Of a stretch of 41,535 nucleotides of DNA, positions 24,843 to 33,166 are shown one piece after another (position 1 is the first letter of the stretch; each line of letters opens with the position of its first letter). Source of the DNA: Carboxydocella sporoproducens DSM 16521 (GTDB taxonomy: Bacteria; Bacillota; GCA-003054495; Carboxydocellales; Carboxydocellaceae); contig NZ_FUXM01000019.1 of assembly GCF_900167165.1 (NCBI RefSeq), positions 1 to 41,535 on the forward strand. The letters run 5' to 3'. The translations under genes were made by a program, and so were the position numbers. The notes under the pieces are model-generated. The model was given only the letters and a program-made list of their open reading frames with translations, was not told the DNA's origin and did not search any database.

Positions 24843-25679
24843 TTATTGAAAAAAATTTTTTGTTTTGGGTTTACCTTTTCTTAATTTACCTCTTGTTTCT
24901 AGCCCACCAATTCCTGCTACCCCGGAAATAGTCGCTTTAATTACCTCTTCCACCGGCACCGTCATCTGGAAGGGGGAGTAGGCCACGCGCTCTACTACCA
25001 GTACAGGGTCAAAGGCATGGATTAATATGCGCTGGGGTGCGCTGGCATAATTGGCCCCCGCTTGCAGTAAAGCCTCATAATAGGACTGGCAAGCGCCGGC
25101 AAAAATCACCAGAGCATCTTTATCCTGCTGCCAGGAACGGGCCGCCTTGACAGCTTCGATAAAATAACGGGAATTACGGTAGGAGTCCAGGTTTTTCCAG
25201 TCACTGTTTTTTTTCAGCAAACCATCATGGCCGGTCAGAACCAGAATATCCGGTTGATATTTGGCCAGTAACTCCTTCACCCGTTGCGGCTGCTCCATTT
25301 CCGGCACCATGAAGCCCCAGCAGTTTATTTTCAGCTGCTGATAGGAATTGAGACAGAGGTTAAGATACTCCTGGTCCCCATCCAGGTGCAATACCCGGCC
25401 TGGCAATTCAAAAAAATCCTGTTCCTCCTGGCCATTGGCCGCCTGGCGCACCAGAATCTGCCGCAAATGCTCATGATGGTGTTTGATAAATTCCAGCCGC
25501 CGCCGACGCACTTCTTCATCACTCAATAAAACCAGATCATCCAAAGGAGCATCAGCTTCCAGCCTGACATCTATCCCGCGCAATAAAGCGTGATTATCCC
25601 GAATTCTGACGATGCGAAAAAATACATCGGCCTGATATGAACGGCGCGCTACAATATCCCCTACCTTAAAGGCTGTCAC
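24843..25679 (-). CDS. yabG: Sporulation-specific protease YabG
   Basis: YabG is a cysteine protease that processes spore coat proteins in Bacillus and Clostridium. The 278-residue protein keeps the family segments VARRSYQ, GRVLHLDGD, PDILVLTGHD and VIFAGACQSYYE, with candidate catalytic residues H151 and C197, and ends in GIGGLETRG. I placed the start at GTG 25679, with GGAGG 7 bases upstream, because the resulting N-terminus lines up with Bacillus YabG; the ATG at 25685 is too close to that site. It follows ksgA as in B. subtilis. The genes veg and sspF that normally come next are absent. Confidence 0.95.
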   Translation of the reverse strand: MTAFKVGDIVARRSYQADVFFRIVRIRDNHALLRGIDVRLEADAPLDDLVLLSDEEVRRRRLEFIKHHHEHLRQILVRQAANGQEEQDFFELPGRVLHLDGDQEYLNLCLNSYQQLKINCWGFMVPEMEQPQRVKELLAKYQPDILVLTGHDGLLKKNSDWKNLDSYRNSRYFIEAVKAARSWQQDKDALVIFAGACQSYYEALLQAGANYASAPQRILIHAFDPVLVVERVAYSPFQMTVPVEEVIKATISGVAGIGGLETRGKLRKGKPKTKNFFQ

Positions 25680-25713
25680 ACCCATCCCTCCGGTGCCCAT
25701 CGCTTTCTTTATC

Positions 25714-26589
25714 CTATGCACCGGTCAGGGCAGGGTTGACACTTAATTCCCTACTTATACGGGCAAATTCCTCCAGGCTCAGGGTTTCACCCCGGCGGCC
25801 GGGTTCAATCTGACAGCTCTCCAGCAGCTGTAACCATTCCTCCCGGGTTAAATTAAAGCCTGCTTTGCTCAAGGTATTAAGCAGAGTTTTGCGCCGCTGA
25901 GCAAAAGCAGCTTTCACCACCCGGAAAAAGATTTTTTCATCCCCTGGATCAACCGGGGGCTGGTTGTGTTTTTTCAGGTGGATCACCGCCGATTCCACTT
26001 CCGGGGTCGGTATAAAGGAAGTGGCCGGTACCTGTACGAAAATTCTGGCCTGGCAGTAATACTGGACCGCTACAGTTATGGCCCCGTATTCCTTGCCACC
26101 GGGCTGGGCACAGATTCTTTCTGCTACTTCCTTCTGTACCATCAGGGCCATTTCACTGATCCGGTACCGGTTTTCCAGTAAATGCATCAGAATCGGGGTA
26201 GTTATGTAGTAGGGCAAATTGGCAGCCAGTTTATACCGGGTTGCTCCTGTCTGTTCCTGAACCAATTGATCCAGGTTCACTTTCAGAACGTCCTGGTTGA
26301 CCAGTTTCAGGTTGGAGTAGTCGCGAAACAGATCCTGCAATACCGGGATCAATTCCCGATCCAGTTCAATCGCCACTACCTGCCCTGCTTTTTGCAGCAG
26401 CTCTTCAGTCAAAGAGCCGATTCCCGGGCCAATTTCTACCACCACATCATCGGGTTGTAAATCGATAGCTCGTACAATTGCCGAGGTTACCCTTTCACTG
26501 ATAAGAAAGTTCTGACCCAGTTTCTTTTTGGCCCGCAACTGATATTGATTAAGAATGGCCCTGGTCCGGGCCGGAGTGGCAATTTTCAT
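25714..26589 (-). CDS. ksgA: 16S rRNA (adenine1518-N6/adenine1519-N6)-dimethyltransferase
   Basis: KsgA (RsmA) dimethylates two adjacent adenines near the 3' end of 16S rRNA late in 30S assembly. The 291-residue protein has the KKLGQNFL start, the SAM-binding loop VVEIGPGIGSLT and the catalytic NLPYYITTPI, followed by a C-terminal helical domain. The ATG at 26589 has GAGGAGGAG upstream and lies 41 bases inside the end of rnmV, so the two are probably translationally coupled. Confidence 0.96.
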   Translation of the reverse strand: MKIATPARTRAILNQYQLRAKKKLGQNFLISERVTSAIVRAIDLQPDDVVVEIGPGIGSLTEELLQKAGQVVAIELDRELIPVLQDLFRDYSNLKLVNQDVLKVNLDQLVQEQTGATRYKLAANLPYYITTPILMHLLENRYRISEMALMVQKEVAERICAQPGGKEYGAITVAVQYYCQARIFVQVPATSFIPTPEVESAVIHLKKHNQPPVDPGDEKIFFRVVKAAFAQRRKTLLNTLSKAGFNLTREEWLQLLESCQIEPGRRGETLSLEEFARISRELSVNPALTGA

Positions 26590-27136
26590 GGTTCTCCTCC
26601 TCGTCAATCTCCTGTACAGCAGCTTCTATATCCTCTCTGCTGATTCCATAAGCATTTAGCCTTTGTAAAAACTGTTTGGCATTGGCATAGCCGATACCCA
26701 GGCGATCCCCCACCTGTTCCCGGCGCCAGGCAGCATCAGCTGTTCCGGCCAGGCCCCAGAGGTTTAAATCCTCAGCAGTGAATGTCTCCTGCCGTTCCTT
26801 TACCAGCGTCTTGACCTGAGCCAATGCCGCCTGAATGGCTTCAGGACTGGCATTTTCCACTCCGATATTGCCCTCTCTGGTGCCTGCCGCCCGGGGTAAA
26901 TAGGCATGTTTGGCCCCTGGCACTAGTTCAGCCAGCCGCCTGCGAATAGCCGCTCCGGCGGCATCGGGATCGGTAAGAATGATAACCCCCTGCCTGGCCT
27001 GAGCTGTGCGAATCCGTTCTATCACCTTTTTGCTGATCCGGCAACCACCTGTAGCGATTACCTCCGCATCTACTGCCGCTTTGACAGCCGCAATATCATC
27101 CCGGCCTTCAACTACTATGATTTCCTTGATTTTCAT
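26549..27136 (-). CDS. rnmV: Ribonuclease M5
   Basis: RNase M5 makes the mature ends of 5S rRNA in low-GC Gram-positive bacteria. The protein is a TOPRIM domain with the glutamate in VVEGRDDIAAV and the DPD motif in IILTDPDAAG, then the family C-terminal region. It has 195 residues from the ATG at 27136, which has GGGAGG 7 bases upstream; an ATG three bases earlier is the alternative. The last 14 codons overlap the start of ksgA and add a polar tail. A terminator just upstream separates it from yabE. Its substrate, 5S rRNA, is encoded at the right end of the window. Confidence 0.94.
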   Translation of the reverse strand: MKIKEIIVVEGRDDIAAVKAAVDAEVIATGGCRISKKVIERIRTAQARQGVIILTDPDAAGAAIRRRLAELVPGAKHAYLPRAAGTREGNIGVENASPEAIQAALAQVKTLVKERQETFTAEDLNLWGLAGTADAAWRREQVGDRLGIGYANAKQFLQRLNAYGISREDIEAAVQEIDEEENHENCHSGPDQGHS

Positions 27137-27161
27137 CATCAAACCTCCCGTAAAAGAGGAA

Positions 27162-27187
27162 AAGGAAAGGGAATACTCCCTCTCCTT
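27162..27187 (-). terminator. Terminator between yabE and rnmV
   Basis: An 11-bp stem (27162-27172 with 27177-27187) with one G-U pair and a 4-base loop, followed on the minus strand by a pyrimidine-rich run ending in TTTT. It lies 10 bases after the yabE stop. Confidence 0.7.
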
Positions 27188-27197
27188 ACAGTTTTGC

Positions 27198-27869
27198 TTA
27201 ACGTTCCAGAACATATACAGTTACATTGCGCATACCCCAGTTGATGGCCTCTCCGTAACTGTCGAAAAACAGGTCAATGTGGTTGCCTTTAATACCACTG
27301 CCCATATCGGCTGCAATCCCTTCCCCGTACCCTTCAATCCAGAGACGGGTGCCAAAAGGTATCACCCTGGGATCCACCGCCACTACTCCCCGATGGGGCC
27401 AGATACCTGTAGCTGTGCGCCGACCTGTATGGGTATAAGCAGTAGCCAGGACATTCATTACTTTAGCCACATCCCGTTCGCCACCCCGGGAAATCACCCC
27501 GCCGCGGGAAGCCACTTTGTTGCCTCCCTTTACTATCAGGGCTGGCCGGGCAGCTGCCACAACCCGCTGTTTTACTAACTGTTTTTGGATGAGCTTGTTA
27601 TTTTGATATACCAGACGATATTTCTTTTCGATTTTTCCCGGTTTAGCCTGACGCAATACCTGTCGCCAGCCTGCCGGTTTCTTGGGGTCATACTGAACCA
27701 GCGGCTGGGCTGTAAAAGTGGTGTACTCGTACTTATAGACCGTTTGGGTTTTAATTTTGGTACGGGAGGGCCTTTTCACCGTTTTCCCCCAGGCAGCACT
27801 GCCGCTGATCACCAGAACAAAGGCTAACAGCAGGGCCAGTGTTGTCCGGAGTTTGCGGTTTATTACCAT
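27198..27869 (-). CDS. yabE: 3D-domain cell wall protein (YabE-like) with G5-like region
   Basis: A 223-residue exported protein. Residues about 8-28 form a signal peptide or membrane anchor (TLALLLAFVLVISGSAAWG). Residues about 40-115 resemble a G5 domain, and the C-terminal 90 residues are a 3D domain with its three conserved aspartates in VAVDPRVIPFG, IAADMGSG and HIDLFF. 3D domains are double-psi barrels related to lytic transglycosylases of the MltA/Sps/Rpf kind, so a muralytic role is likely. The start is ATG 27869, 8 bases after AAAGGAG. Its place between tatD and rnmV is conserved. It is shorter than Bacillus YabE, which has extra N-terminal DUF348 repeats. Confidence 0.9.
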   Translation of the reverse strand: MVINRKLRTTLALLLAFVLVISGSAAWGKTVKRPSRTKIKTQTVYKYEYTTFTAQPLVQYDPKKPAGWRQVLRQAKPGKIEKKYRLVYQNNKLIQKQLVKQRVVAAARPALIVKGGNKVASRGGVISRGGERDVAKVMNVLATAYTHTGRRTATGIWPHRGVVAVDPRVIPFGTRLWIEGYGEGIAADMGSGIKGNHIDLFFDSYGEAINWGMRNVTVYVLER

Positions 27870-27958
27870 TGCATCCACTCCTTTCGCTTATACTATATTC
27901 GCCAAAGGAGGGATGAATTCCTGCCGGAGAAAAAATTACCAGTGGCAAAAGTTTCCGA

Positions 27959-28738
27959 CTAAATCCGGAAAAGCTGGCAAGCATTGTCGAAAGTGCGTAC
28001 TGCCAGTTCCTCCGGATCCATCTGCCTTAGTTCCGCAATTTTGCGCAACACCCAGACAACATAGGCTGATTCGTTCCGTTTACCCCGATAAGGCTCAGGG
28101 GTAAGATAAGGCGCATCGGTTTCAATCAACAGGCGCTCTAGCGGTACTTTGGCGGCAACCTCGGTTAACTTGCGGGCATTATGAAACGTCACCGGACCGG
28201 CAATGGATATATAAAACCCCAGGTCCAGGCAAACTTTAGCCATTTCCCAGCTGCCGGAAAAGCAATGGAAGACACCACCGTTCTTTTCTCCAATCCGGGA
28301 TTCCTTTACCATTGCCAGCAGATCGGCATGAGCATCCCGGTCATGGATAATCACCGGTTTACCTACCTGTTGAGCCAGTTCCATCTGGTGAGCAAAAACC
28401 CCTTGCTGTACCGGCCTGGGAGACAAGTCCCGGTAATAATCCAGGCCCATCTCTCCCAGAGCTACCACCTTGGGGTGAGCCGCTAGTTCCAGCAATTGTT
28501 TCCAGGTATCCTCATTAGCAGTTGCTGAATCATGGGGATGAATGCCCACCGCCGCATAGATAAAATCATATTTTTCCGCCAGGGCCAGGGAACGCCGGGA
28601 GGAGGAAAGGTCATAACCCACATTGACAATCCGCTCCACTCCGGCCTCCCGGGCCCGTTGTAACATTTCCTCCCGGTCCTGGTCATATTTGCGGTCATCC
28701 AGGTGGGCATGGGTATCAAAGAGTTTCAGTTTCGCCAT
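27959..28738 (-). CDS. tatD: TatD-family metal-dependent hydrolase
   Basis: TatD-family enzymes are metal-dependent nucleases of the amidohydrolase fold; the exact cellular substrate is not settled. The 259-residue protein shows the metal ligands H10 and H12 in FDTHAHLDD, ALGEMGLDYY, VIIHDRDAH, HCFSGSWEM and LIETDAPYL. It lies 12 bases after metG, as in B. subtilis (yabD), and is probably read from the metG promoter. About 90 bases of AT-rich sequence separate it from yabE, with only a weak 5-bp hairpin before a T run. Confidence 0.95.
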   Translation of the reverse strand: MAKLKLFDTHAHLDDRKYDQDREEMLQRAREAGVERIVNVGYDLSSSRRSLALAEKYDFIYAAVGIHPHDSATANEDTWKQLLELAAHPKVVALGEMGLDYYRDLSPRPVQQGVFAHQMELAQQVGKPVIIHDRDAHADLLAMVKESRIGEKNGGVFHCFSGSWEMAKVCLDLGFYISIAGPVTFHNARKLTEVAAKVPLERLLIETDAPYLTPEPYRGKRNESAYVVWVLRKIAELRQMDPEELAVRTFDNACQLFRI

Positions 28739-28750
28739 TTTATTCGCCCC

Positions 28751-30673
28751 TTATTTTACTTTCGACCCGGGTTTAATATCTTTTTGGACAGTCAGTACCT
28801 CCAGCCCGTTTTCATCAGAAGCTGCCAGAATCATACCCTGACTTTCAATTCCCCGTAGCCTGGCAGGTTTCAGGTTGGCTACCAGCACAACTCGTTTGCC
28901 TACCAGTTCTTCAGGAGCATAGTGCTGGGCGATCCCGGACACGATGGTGCGGATTTCATCACCCAGCTTAACCTCTAATTTCAGCAGTTTATCAGCTTTA
29001 GGCACCTTTTCGGCGGCAATAACTTCTACAACCCGCAAATCCACTTTACCAAAATCTTCAATAGTGATATAATTATTGTCAACAGATACTGCTTTTTCTA
29101 CTTTTTCCACTGTCACTTTTTCTGCCTCCGTTTCTGTTCCTTTCCAATCAATCCGCGGGAAAAGGGCCTGGCCCTTGACTACTTTCAAACCAGCCGGTAA
29201 ACCTCCCCAGACCTGTACCGAATCCCAATCTGCCTTATTCAAATCCGTCAGGCCCAGTTGTTGCCAGACCCGCGGAGCCAGTAAAGGCATAAAGGGTGAG
29301 AGCATTACTGTAACTATGCGGATCACTTCAGCCAGATTATAGAGAACTGTATTCAGTCTATCCTGTTGTTCCTGATCTTTGGCCAGTACCCAGGGGGCGG
29401 TTTCGTCAATATATTTATTGGCCCGGGCTATTAGTGGCCACAGTTCGGACAGGGCATTGGCCAGCTCCAGATTATCCATGGCCCGCGTATATCCAGCCAG
29501 AGCCTGCCGGTAGGTTTCAATCAGATCCTGGTCAACTGCCTGAAGGGGACCAGGGGCGGGCACGATCCCATCCCGGTATTTTTCAATCATGGCCACCGTG
29601 CGGGAAACCAGATTGCCCAGGTCATTGGCCAGATCAGCATTGATGCGATTGACCAGAGCTTCTTCCGAATAGTAGCCATCAGAACCAAAGGGCAATTCCC
29701 GCAAGAGGAAATAGCGTACAGCATCTACCCCGTATTTTTCCACCAGCTGAACGGGATCCACCACATTGCCCTTGGATTTGGACATCTTGCCCCCGGCCAG
29801 CAGTAGCCAGCCATGTCCGACTACCTTTTCCGGCAGAGGTATACCGGCTGCCATCAGGATTATGGGCCAGATGATGGTGTGGAAACGCACAATATCTTTC
29901 CCCACCAGGTGTACCGCCGGCCAGTACTTGCCCAGTTTCTCCCATTCCGGTCCGCCATAACCCAGGGCGGAGATATAGTTGGTCAGGGCGTCAAACCAGA
30001 CGTAGATGACATGCTTGGGATCCCAGGGCACAGGAATACCCCAGTCAAAAGTGGTCCGGGAAACACAGAGGTCCTCCAGACCCTGTTTGATGAAATTAAT
30101 CATTTCATTGCGCCGGGAAACAGGCTGAATGAATTCAGGATGTTCCTCAATGTACTGTAACAAACGGTCGGCATATTTGGACATACGGAAAAAGTAGCTT
30201 TCTTCCCGCACCAGCTCTACCGGTCGGCCGCAATCGGGACAATTGCCATCTACCAGTTTGTTTTCCGTCCAGAAGGTTTCACAGGGAGTGCAGTACCAGC
30301 CTTCATATTCTGATTTATAGATATCTCCCTGGTCATAAATCTTCTGAAAAATAGCCTGCACTACCTTTTTATGCCGTTCCTCGGTGGTGCGAATAAAATC
30401 ATCATAATCCACATACAGGAGACGCCACAGCTTCTGAAACCCGGCAACAATCTGATCTACATGTTCCTGAGGAGTAAGGCCACGAGCCTTAGCGGTTCGC
30501 TGGATTTTCTGGCCATGTTCATCAGATCCGGTCAAAAACCGGACATCATACCCTCTCAACTTCTTGTACCTGGCAATGGTGTCTGCGGCCACCGTAGTAT
30601 AGGCATGGCCGATATGTAAGTTATCGCTGGGATAATAAATGGGGGTGGTGATATAAAATGTAGGTTTGGCCAT
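28751..30673 (-). CDS. metG: Methionyl-tRNA synthetase with C-terminal tRNA-binding domain
   Basis: MetG charges initiator and elongator tRNA with methionine. The 640-residue protein has the HIGH box (LHIGH, 19-23), zinc-binding cysteines C128, C131, C145 and C148, KMSKS at 296-300, an anticodon-binding helical domain and a C-terminal EMAP/Trbp111-like domain (about 540-640, beginning ITIEDFGKVDLRV). The ATG at 30673 has AGGAGG upstream. A leader of about 130 bases with competing hairpins and a terminator lies between promoter and gene, indicating attenuation. Confidence 0.97.
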   Translation of the reverse strand: MAKPTFYITTPIYYPSDNLHIGHAYTTVAADTIARYKKLRGYDVRFLTGSDEHGQKIQRTAKARGLTPQEHVDQIVAGFQKLWRLLYVDYDDFIRTTEERHKKVVQAIFQKIYDQGDIYKSEYEGWYCTPCETFWTENKLVDGNCPDCGRPVELVREESYFFRMSKYADRLLQYIEEHPEFIQPVSRRNEMINFIKQGLEDLCVSRTTFDWGIPVPWDPKHVIYVWFDALTNYISALGYGGPEWEKLGKYWPAVHLVGKDIVRFHTIIWPIILMAAGIPLPEKVVGHGWLLLAGGKMSKSKGNVVDPVQLVEKYGVDAVRYFLLRELPFGSDGYYSEEALVNRINADLANDLGNLVSRTVAMIEKYRDGIVPAPGPLQAVDQDLIETYRQALAGYTRAMDNLELANALSELWPLIARANKYIDETAPWVLAKDQEQQDRLNTVLYNLAEVIRIVTVMLSPFMPLLAPRVWQQLGLTDLNKADWDSVQVWGGLPAGLKVVKGQALFPRIDWKGTETEAEKVTVEKVEKAVSVDNNYITIEDFGKVDLRVVEVIAAEKVPKADKLLKLEVKLGDEIRTIVSGIAQHYAPEELVGKRVVLVANLKPARLRGIESQGMILAASDENGLEVLTVQKDIKPGSKVK

Positions 30674-30694
30674 TTTCTTACCTCCTCATTCGGA

Positions 30695-30720
30695 AAAAAT
30701 AAACCCCTCACTGAAGGGGT
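30695..30720 (-). terminator. Leader terminator upstream of metG
   Basis: On the minus strand a 6-bp stem (30703-30708 with 30715-30720) with a 6-base loop is followed by TTTATTTTTT. It lies inside the metG leader, downstream of the metG promoter and before the ribosome binding site, so it acts as an attenuator and not as the end of another gene. Confidence 0.7.
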
Positions 30721-30802
30721 AAGAGGTTGTTCACGGCATTCCCGGGGACAACCTGCTGTCAAACTCCTCTTCACATCATTTTTACCCATACGGGTAATAC
30801 TA
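30721..30802 (-). promoter_or_regulatory. Structured metG leader RNA (attenuator candidate)
   Basis: Two further hairpins precede the leader terminator: TTACCC/GGGTAA (30782-30787 with 30792-30797) and AGGTTGT/ACAACCT (30724-30730 with 30748-30754). The GGGTAA arm and an AAGAGG just after it can instead pair with CCTCTTACCC at the start of the terminator, giving a mutually exclusive antiterminator. No T-box sequence is present, so the signal sensed is unknown. Confidence 0.5.
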
Positions 30803-30808
30803 TTACTG

Positions 30809-30837
30809 ATAATAGCTGATACAAAAAAAATTGTCAA
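30809..30837 (-). promoter_or_regulatory. metG promoter
   Basis: On the minus strand a perfect TTGACA (30832-30837) and TATTAT (30809-30814) are 17 bases apart. It is back-to-back with the abrB promoter, the two -35 boxes being 17 bases apart. Confidence 0.85.
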
Positions 30838-30854
30838 GAAATGCAAATGCCCCC

Positions 30855-30883
30855 TTGACTTTAAATGGAAAGCTTGGTATCAT
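30855..30883 (+). promoter_or_regulatory. abrB promoter
   Basis: TTGACT (30855-30860) and TATCAT (30878-30883) are 17 bases apart on the plus strand, giving a leader of about 50 bases before abrB. AbrB proteins often repress their own promoter, and this site is close enough to the divergent metG promoter for cross-talk. Confidence 0.75.
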
Positions 30884-30941
30884 AAGTCTGACGGTTGATG
30901 TAGTAATTTGTCGAAACTTGTCGAAGGGAGAGACGTCTGTG

Positions 30942-31193
30942 ATGAAGTCTACTGGTATCGTAAGAAAAGTTGATGAACTGGGCCGGGTGGTTATTCCCAT
31001 CGAGTTGCGCAGAACTCTGGGCATTGATGAAAAGGATGCCCTGGAAATCTATGTAGATGCGGAAAAAATCATCCTGAAGAAATACGAGCCGGCCTGTGTT
31101 TTCTGCGGCAATGCCGGTAACATCACCCATTTCCGGGGCAAAAATGTCTGCATGGACTGTGCCAAGGAAATGGGCGAACTGGCCAGCAAGTAG
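30942..31193 (+). CDS. abrB: AbrB-family transition-state regulator with C-terminal zinc-ribbon-like tail
   Basis: AbrB represses stationary-phase genes during growth. The 83-residue protein begins with the swapped-hairpin DNA-binding domain (MKSTGIVRKVDELGRVVIPI, ELRRTLGI) at about 1-47. Its tail carries four cysteines, C52, C55, C70 and C73, arranged as a small zinc ribbon, in place of the Bacillus C-terminal domain; this is common in clostridial AbrB. The start ATG at 30942 follows AAGGGAGAG; an upstream extension would run through the promoter. It is one of only three plus-strand genes and is transcribed away from metG and toward rsmI. Confidence 0.93.
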   Translation: MKSTGIVRKVDELGRVVIPIELRRTLGIDEKDALEIYVDAEKIILKKYEPACVFCGNAGNITHFRGKNVCMDCAKEMGELASK

Positions 31194-31203
31194 GGCTAAA
31201 ACA

Positions 31204-31230
31204 AATAAGGGGGCAATAAGCCCCCTTATT
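31204..31230. terminator. Bidirectional terminator between abrB and rsmI
   Basis: A perfect 11-bp stem (31204-31214 with 31220-31230) with a 5-base loop lies between the converging genes. The plus-strand side ends in TTATTCTTTT and the minus-strand side in TTATTTGTTTT, so it can serve both. Confidence 0.85.
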
Positions 31231-32074
31231 CTTTTGCCAGCAACCGCTGGTATATTTCCCGGCGACTAAAACCGGTTTCTGCCGCCGCCTGTCGCGCCGC
31301 TTCTTTCAGGCTCATCCCAGTCTCCATAAGTTGCCGGGCCCGCATCAATGCCCTATCTTCAGTATGGGTCTCTGTTTCTTCCTCATTCTGCCCTTCTTTT
31401 TTCCCCGGATTTAGTATTACTACAAACTCACCCCGGGGCTGTTTCTCTTCCCACCAGTGCATAATTTCTTCCACCTGGCCCCTTACAATCTCTTCATGTA
31501 CCTTGGTCAGCTCCCGGGCAATGGCTATTTGTGCTGTTGGGCAATACTCACGGATTTCTTCCAACAGCAACCGCAGACGATGAGGGGCTTCATAAAAAAC
31601 CAGGGTGTAGGGATGCTGTCGCAGTTTTTGCCAGAGCTGGCGCCGTTCTTTTTTGTGATGGGGCAGAAAACCGAAAAAGGTAAAGGGCAATTCCGCCATA
31701 CCCGCAGCTACCAGTGCTGTCAAACCTGCATTGGGGCCCGGCAACACTTCCACTTTAATCCCGGCCTGCCAGGCCAGATCAATCAAATGCAAACCCGGAT
31801 CGGAAATTCCCGGCATGCCTGCATCCGATACCAGGGCAATCTTTTTCCCTTTCTGGAGCTGGTCAATCAATTTGGGCCCCTTACTGGTTTCATTATGTTC
31901 ATGATAACTGGTCAGAGGAGTGGAAATCTGAAAATGATTAAGTAGCTTAATGGTGTGCCGGGTATCCTCAGCCGCAATCAGGTCTACTTCCTTTAATACT
32001 CTGAGTACCCGCAAGGTTATATCTTCCAGATTGCCAATGGGGGTTGGGCAAACATAAAGCACTCCCTTACTCAA
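31226..32074 (-). CDS. rsmI: 16S rRNA (cytidine1402-2'-O)-methyltransferase
   Basis: RsmI methylates the ribose of C1402 in 16S rRNA. The 282-residue tetrapyrrole-methylase-fold protein has CPTPIGNLEDIT, AAEDTRHTIKLL, SDAGMPGISDPG and LPGPNAGLTALVAAG, all diagnostic. The start is TTG at 32074 with GAGGAG 8 bases upstream, overlapping the trmN6 end by 8 bases. It ends in the shared terminator with abrB. The acidic linker before the C-terminal helical region is variable in the family. Confidence 0.95.
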   Translation of the reverse strand: MSKGVLYVCPTPIGNLEDITLRVLRVLKEVDLIAAEDTRHTIKLLNHFQISTPLTSYHEHNETSKGPKLIDQLQKGKKIALVSDAGMPGISDPGLHLIDLAWQAGIKVEVLPGPNAGLTALVAAGMAELPFTFFGFLPHHKKERRQLWQKLRQHPYTLVFYEAPHRLRLLLEEIREYCPTAQIAIARELTKVHEEIVRGQVEEIMHWWEEKQPRGEFVVILNPGKKEGQNEEETETHTEDRALMRARQLMETGMSLKEAARQAAAETGFSRREIYQRLLAKE

Positions 32075-32813
32075 GGCCTACACTCCTCAGATCTTTATAA
32101 ATAGCAAGCATGGCTGATGTATAATGCCCCTGTTCATCGTAGATGAACAGGGGAGGTAATACCTTTAACCCTGGGCCCCCATCTTTATATGCCTCCAGCA
32201 AAACCTGAGTGGCTATCCTGCTTTCCTTGCCATGTACAAACCACAGGCGCTTCACCTGAAAACGGTATTGGACCAGCAGCACCATTAGCTCAGCCAGTCT
32301 TTCCGGACGATAAACCATAGCCAGGCGGCCTCTGGTCCCCAGGGCCCTGGCTGCCGCTTTAATGACATCCTCCAGAGTACAGGTAAGTTCATGGCGAGCC
32401 ATGCCGATCTTTTTCGTTGCGCTCAGTTTTCCTTGTCCCAGGGGGCGATAGGGTGGGTTGGCCACCACCAGGTTATAATGCCTGCCGGGTTTCCAGCTGC
32501 GCAAATCAGCATTAACAACTTCAATTCTCTCCTGCAGTTTATTAAGCCTGATGCTGCGCTGTGCCCGTTCAGCCACCTGTTCGTTTAATTCCAGGGCCGT
32601 AAAGGACAAATCCGGTTGACGCTGGATCATTAGAAGAGGAATGATGCCCGTCCCGGTACCCAGATCCAGGATAGTATCCCCCCGCTGGACAGTTGCAAAC
32701 CAGCTGAGCAAAACAGCATCAATGGTATAGCGAAACTGATCTTCTGCCTGAATGATCTGCAATCCGTCAGTAGTCAAAGTATCAATTCTTTCTCCTGGCT
32801 CCAATCGGACCAA
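32067..32813 (-). CDS. trmN6: tRNA1(Val) (adenine37-N6)-methyltransferase-like protein (YabB)
   Basis: The 248-residue SAM-dependent methyltransferase has the SAM loop [14 protein letters not shown] and the catalytic VVANPPYRP, the mark of N6-adenine methylation of nucleic acid. The family modifies A37 of a tRNA in E. coli; the target here is assumed by homology. The start is TTG at 32813, with GGGAGG 9 bases upstream, and overlaps the end of yabA by 32 bases. The gene order yabA-yabB-rsmI matches B. subtilis, without yazA. Confidence 0.88.
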   Translation of the reverse strand: MVRLEPGERIDTLTTDGLQIIQAEDQFRYTIDAVLLSWFATVQRGDTILDLGTGTGIIPLLMIQRQPDLSFTALELNEQVAERAQRSIRLNKLQERIEVVNADLRSWKPGRHYNLVVANPPYRPLGQGKLSATKKIGMARHELTCTLEDVIKAAARALGTRGRLAMVYRPERLAELMVLLVQYRFQVKRLWFVHGKESRIATQVLLEAYKDGGPGLKVLPPLFIYDEQGHYTSAMLAIYKDLRSVGLE

Positions 32814-33162
32814 GTTGGTTTTCCTCCCTTTCCAGGGATTTTTTTAAGAAGCCCATACAAAAGAGACAGTCCCCTTCCTGGCGCATTTGCCCAAAATGCA
32901 GATTGCAAATATGAAAACCCTCATTATATAAACGAGCCAGGTTATCATAACCTTCGCCCCCCACCGGTTTCAAGGGCTTCCTTTCCGTCTTTTTTATCTG
33001 TACTTCTCCTTGCAGATAATTCTGGTAGATTTCTGTCACTTCCCGGCGCAGTTTTTCATTTTCCTCTTCCAGGTTTAATGCCTTTTCTTTTAATTCCTGT
33101 AACTCATCCAGCAAATGTTTGATGATAATTTCCAGCTCGGTGATTTTTTTGATGAGCTGCAT
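32782..33162 (-). CDS. yabA: Replication initiation control protein YabA
   Basis: YabA restrains replication initiation by binding DnaA and the sliding clamp. The 126-residue protein has a coiled-coil N-terminus (about 5-50, rich in leucine and glutamate) and a C-terminal zinc-binding domain with H84, C86, C99 and C102. The start ATG at 33162 has AAGGAGTGAG upstream; readings that begin further upstream overlap ricT. It lies 4 bases after ricT. Length and order match B. subtilis (119 residues). Confidence 0.93.
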   Translation of the reverse strand: MQLIKKITELEIIIKHLLDELQELKEKALNLEEENEKLRREVTEIYQNYLQGEVQIKKTERKPLKPVGGEGYDNLARLYNEGFHICNLHFGQMRQEGDCLFCMGFLKKSLEREENQLGPIGARRKN

Positions 33163-33166
33163 GCTC

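Noticed and set aside
27870-27958. A terminator between tatD and yabE
   Set aside because: Only a 5-bp stem with a G-U pair precedes a T run; too weak to list.
30695-30802. A T-box riboswitch before metG
   Set aside because: The conserved T-box core and a specifier-type long stem are not present and the leader is short; a different attenuator is proposed.
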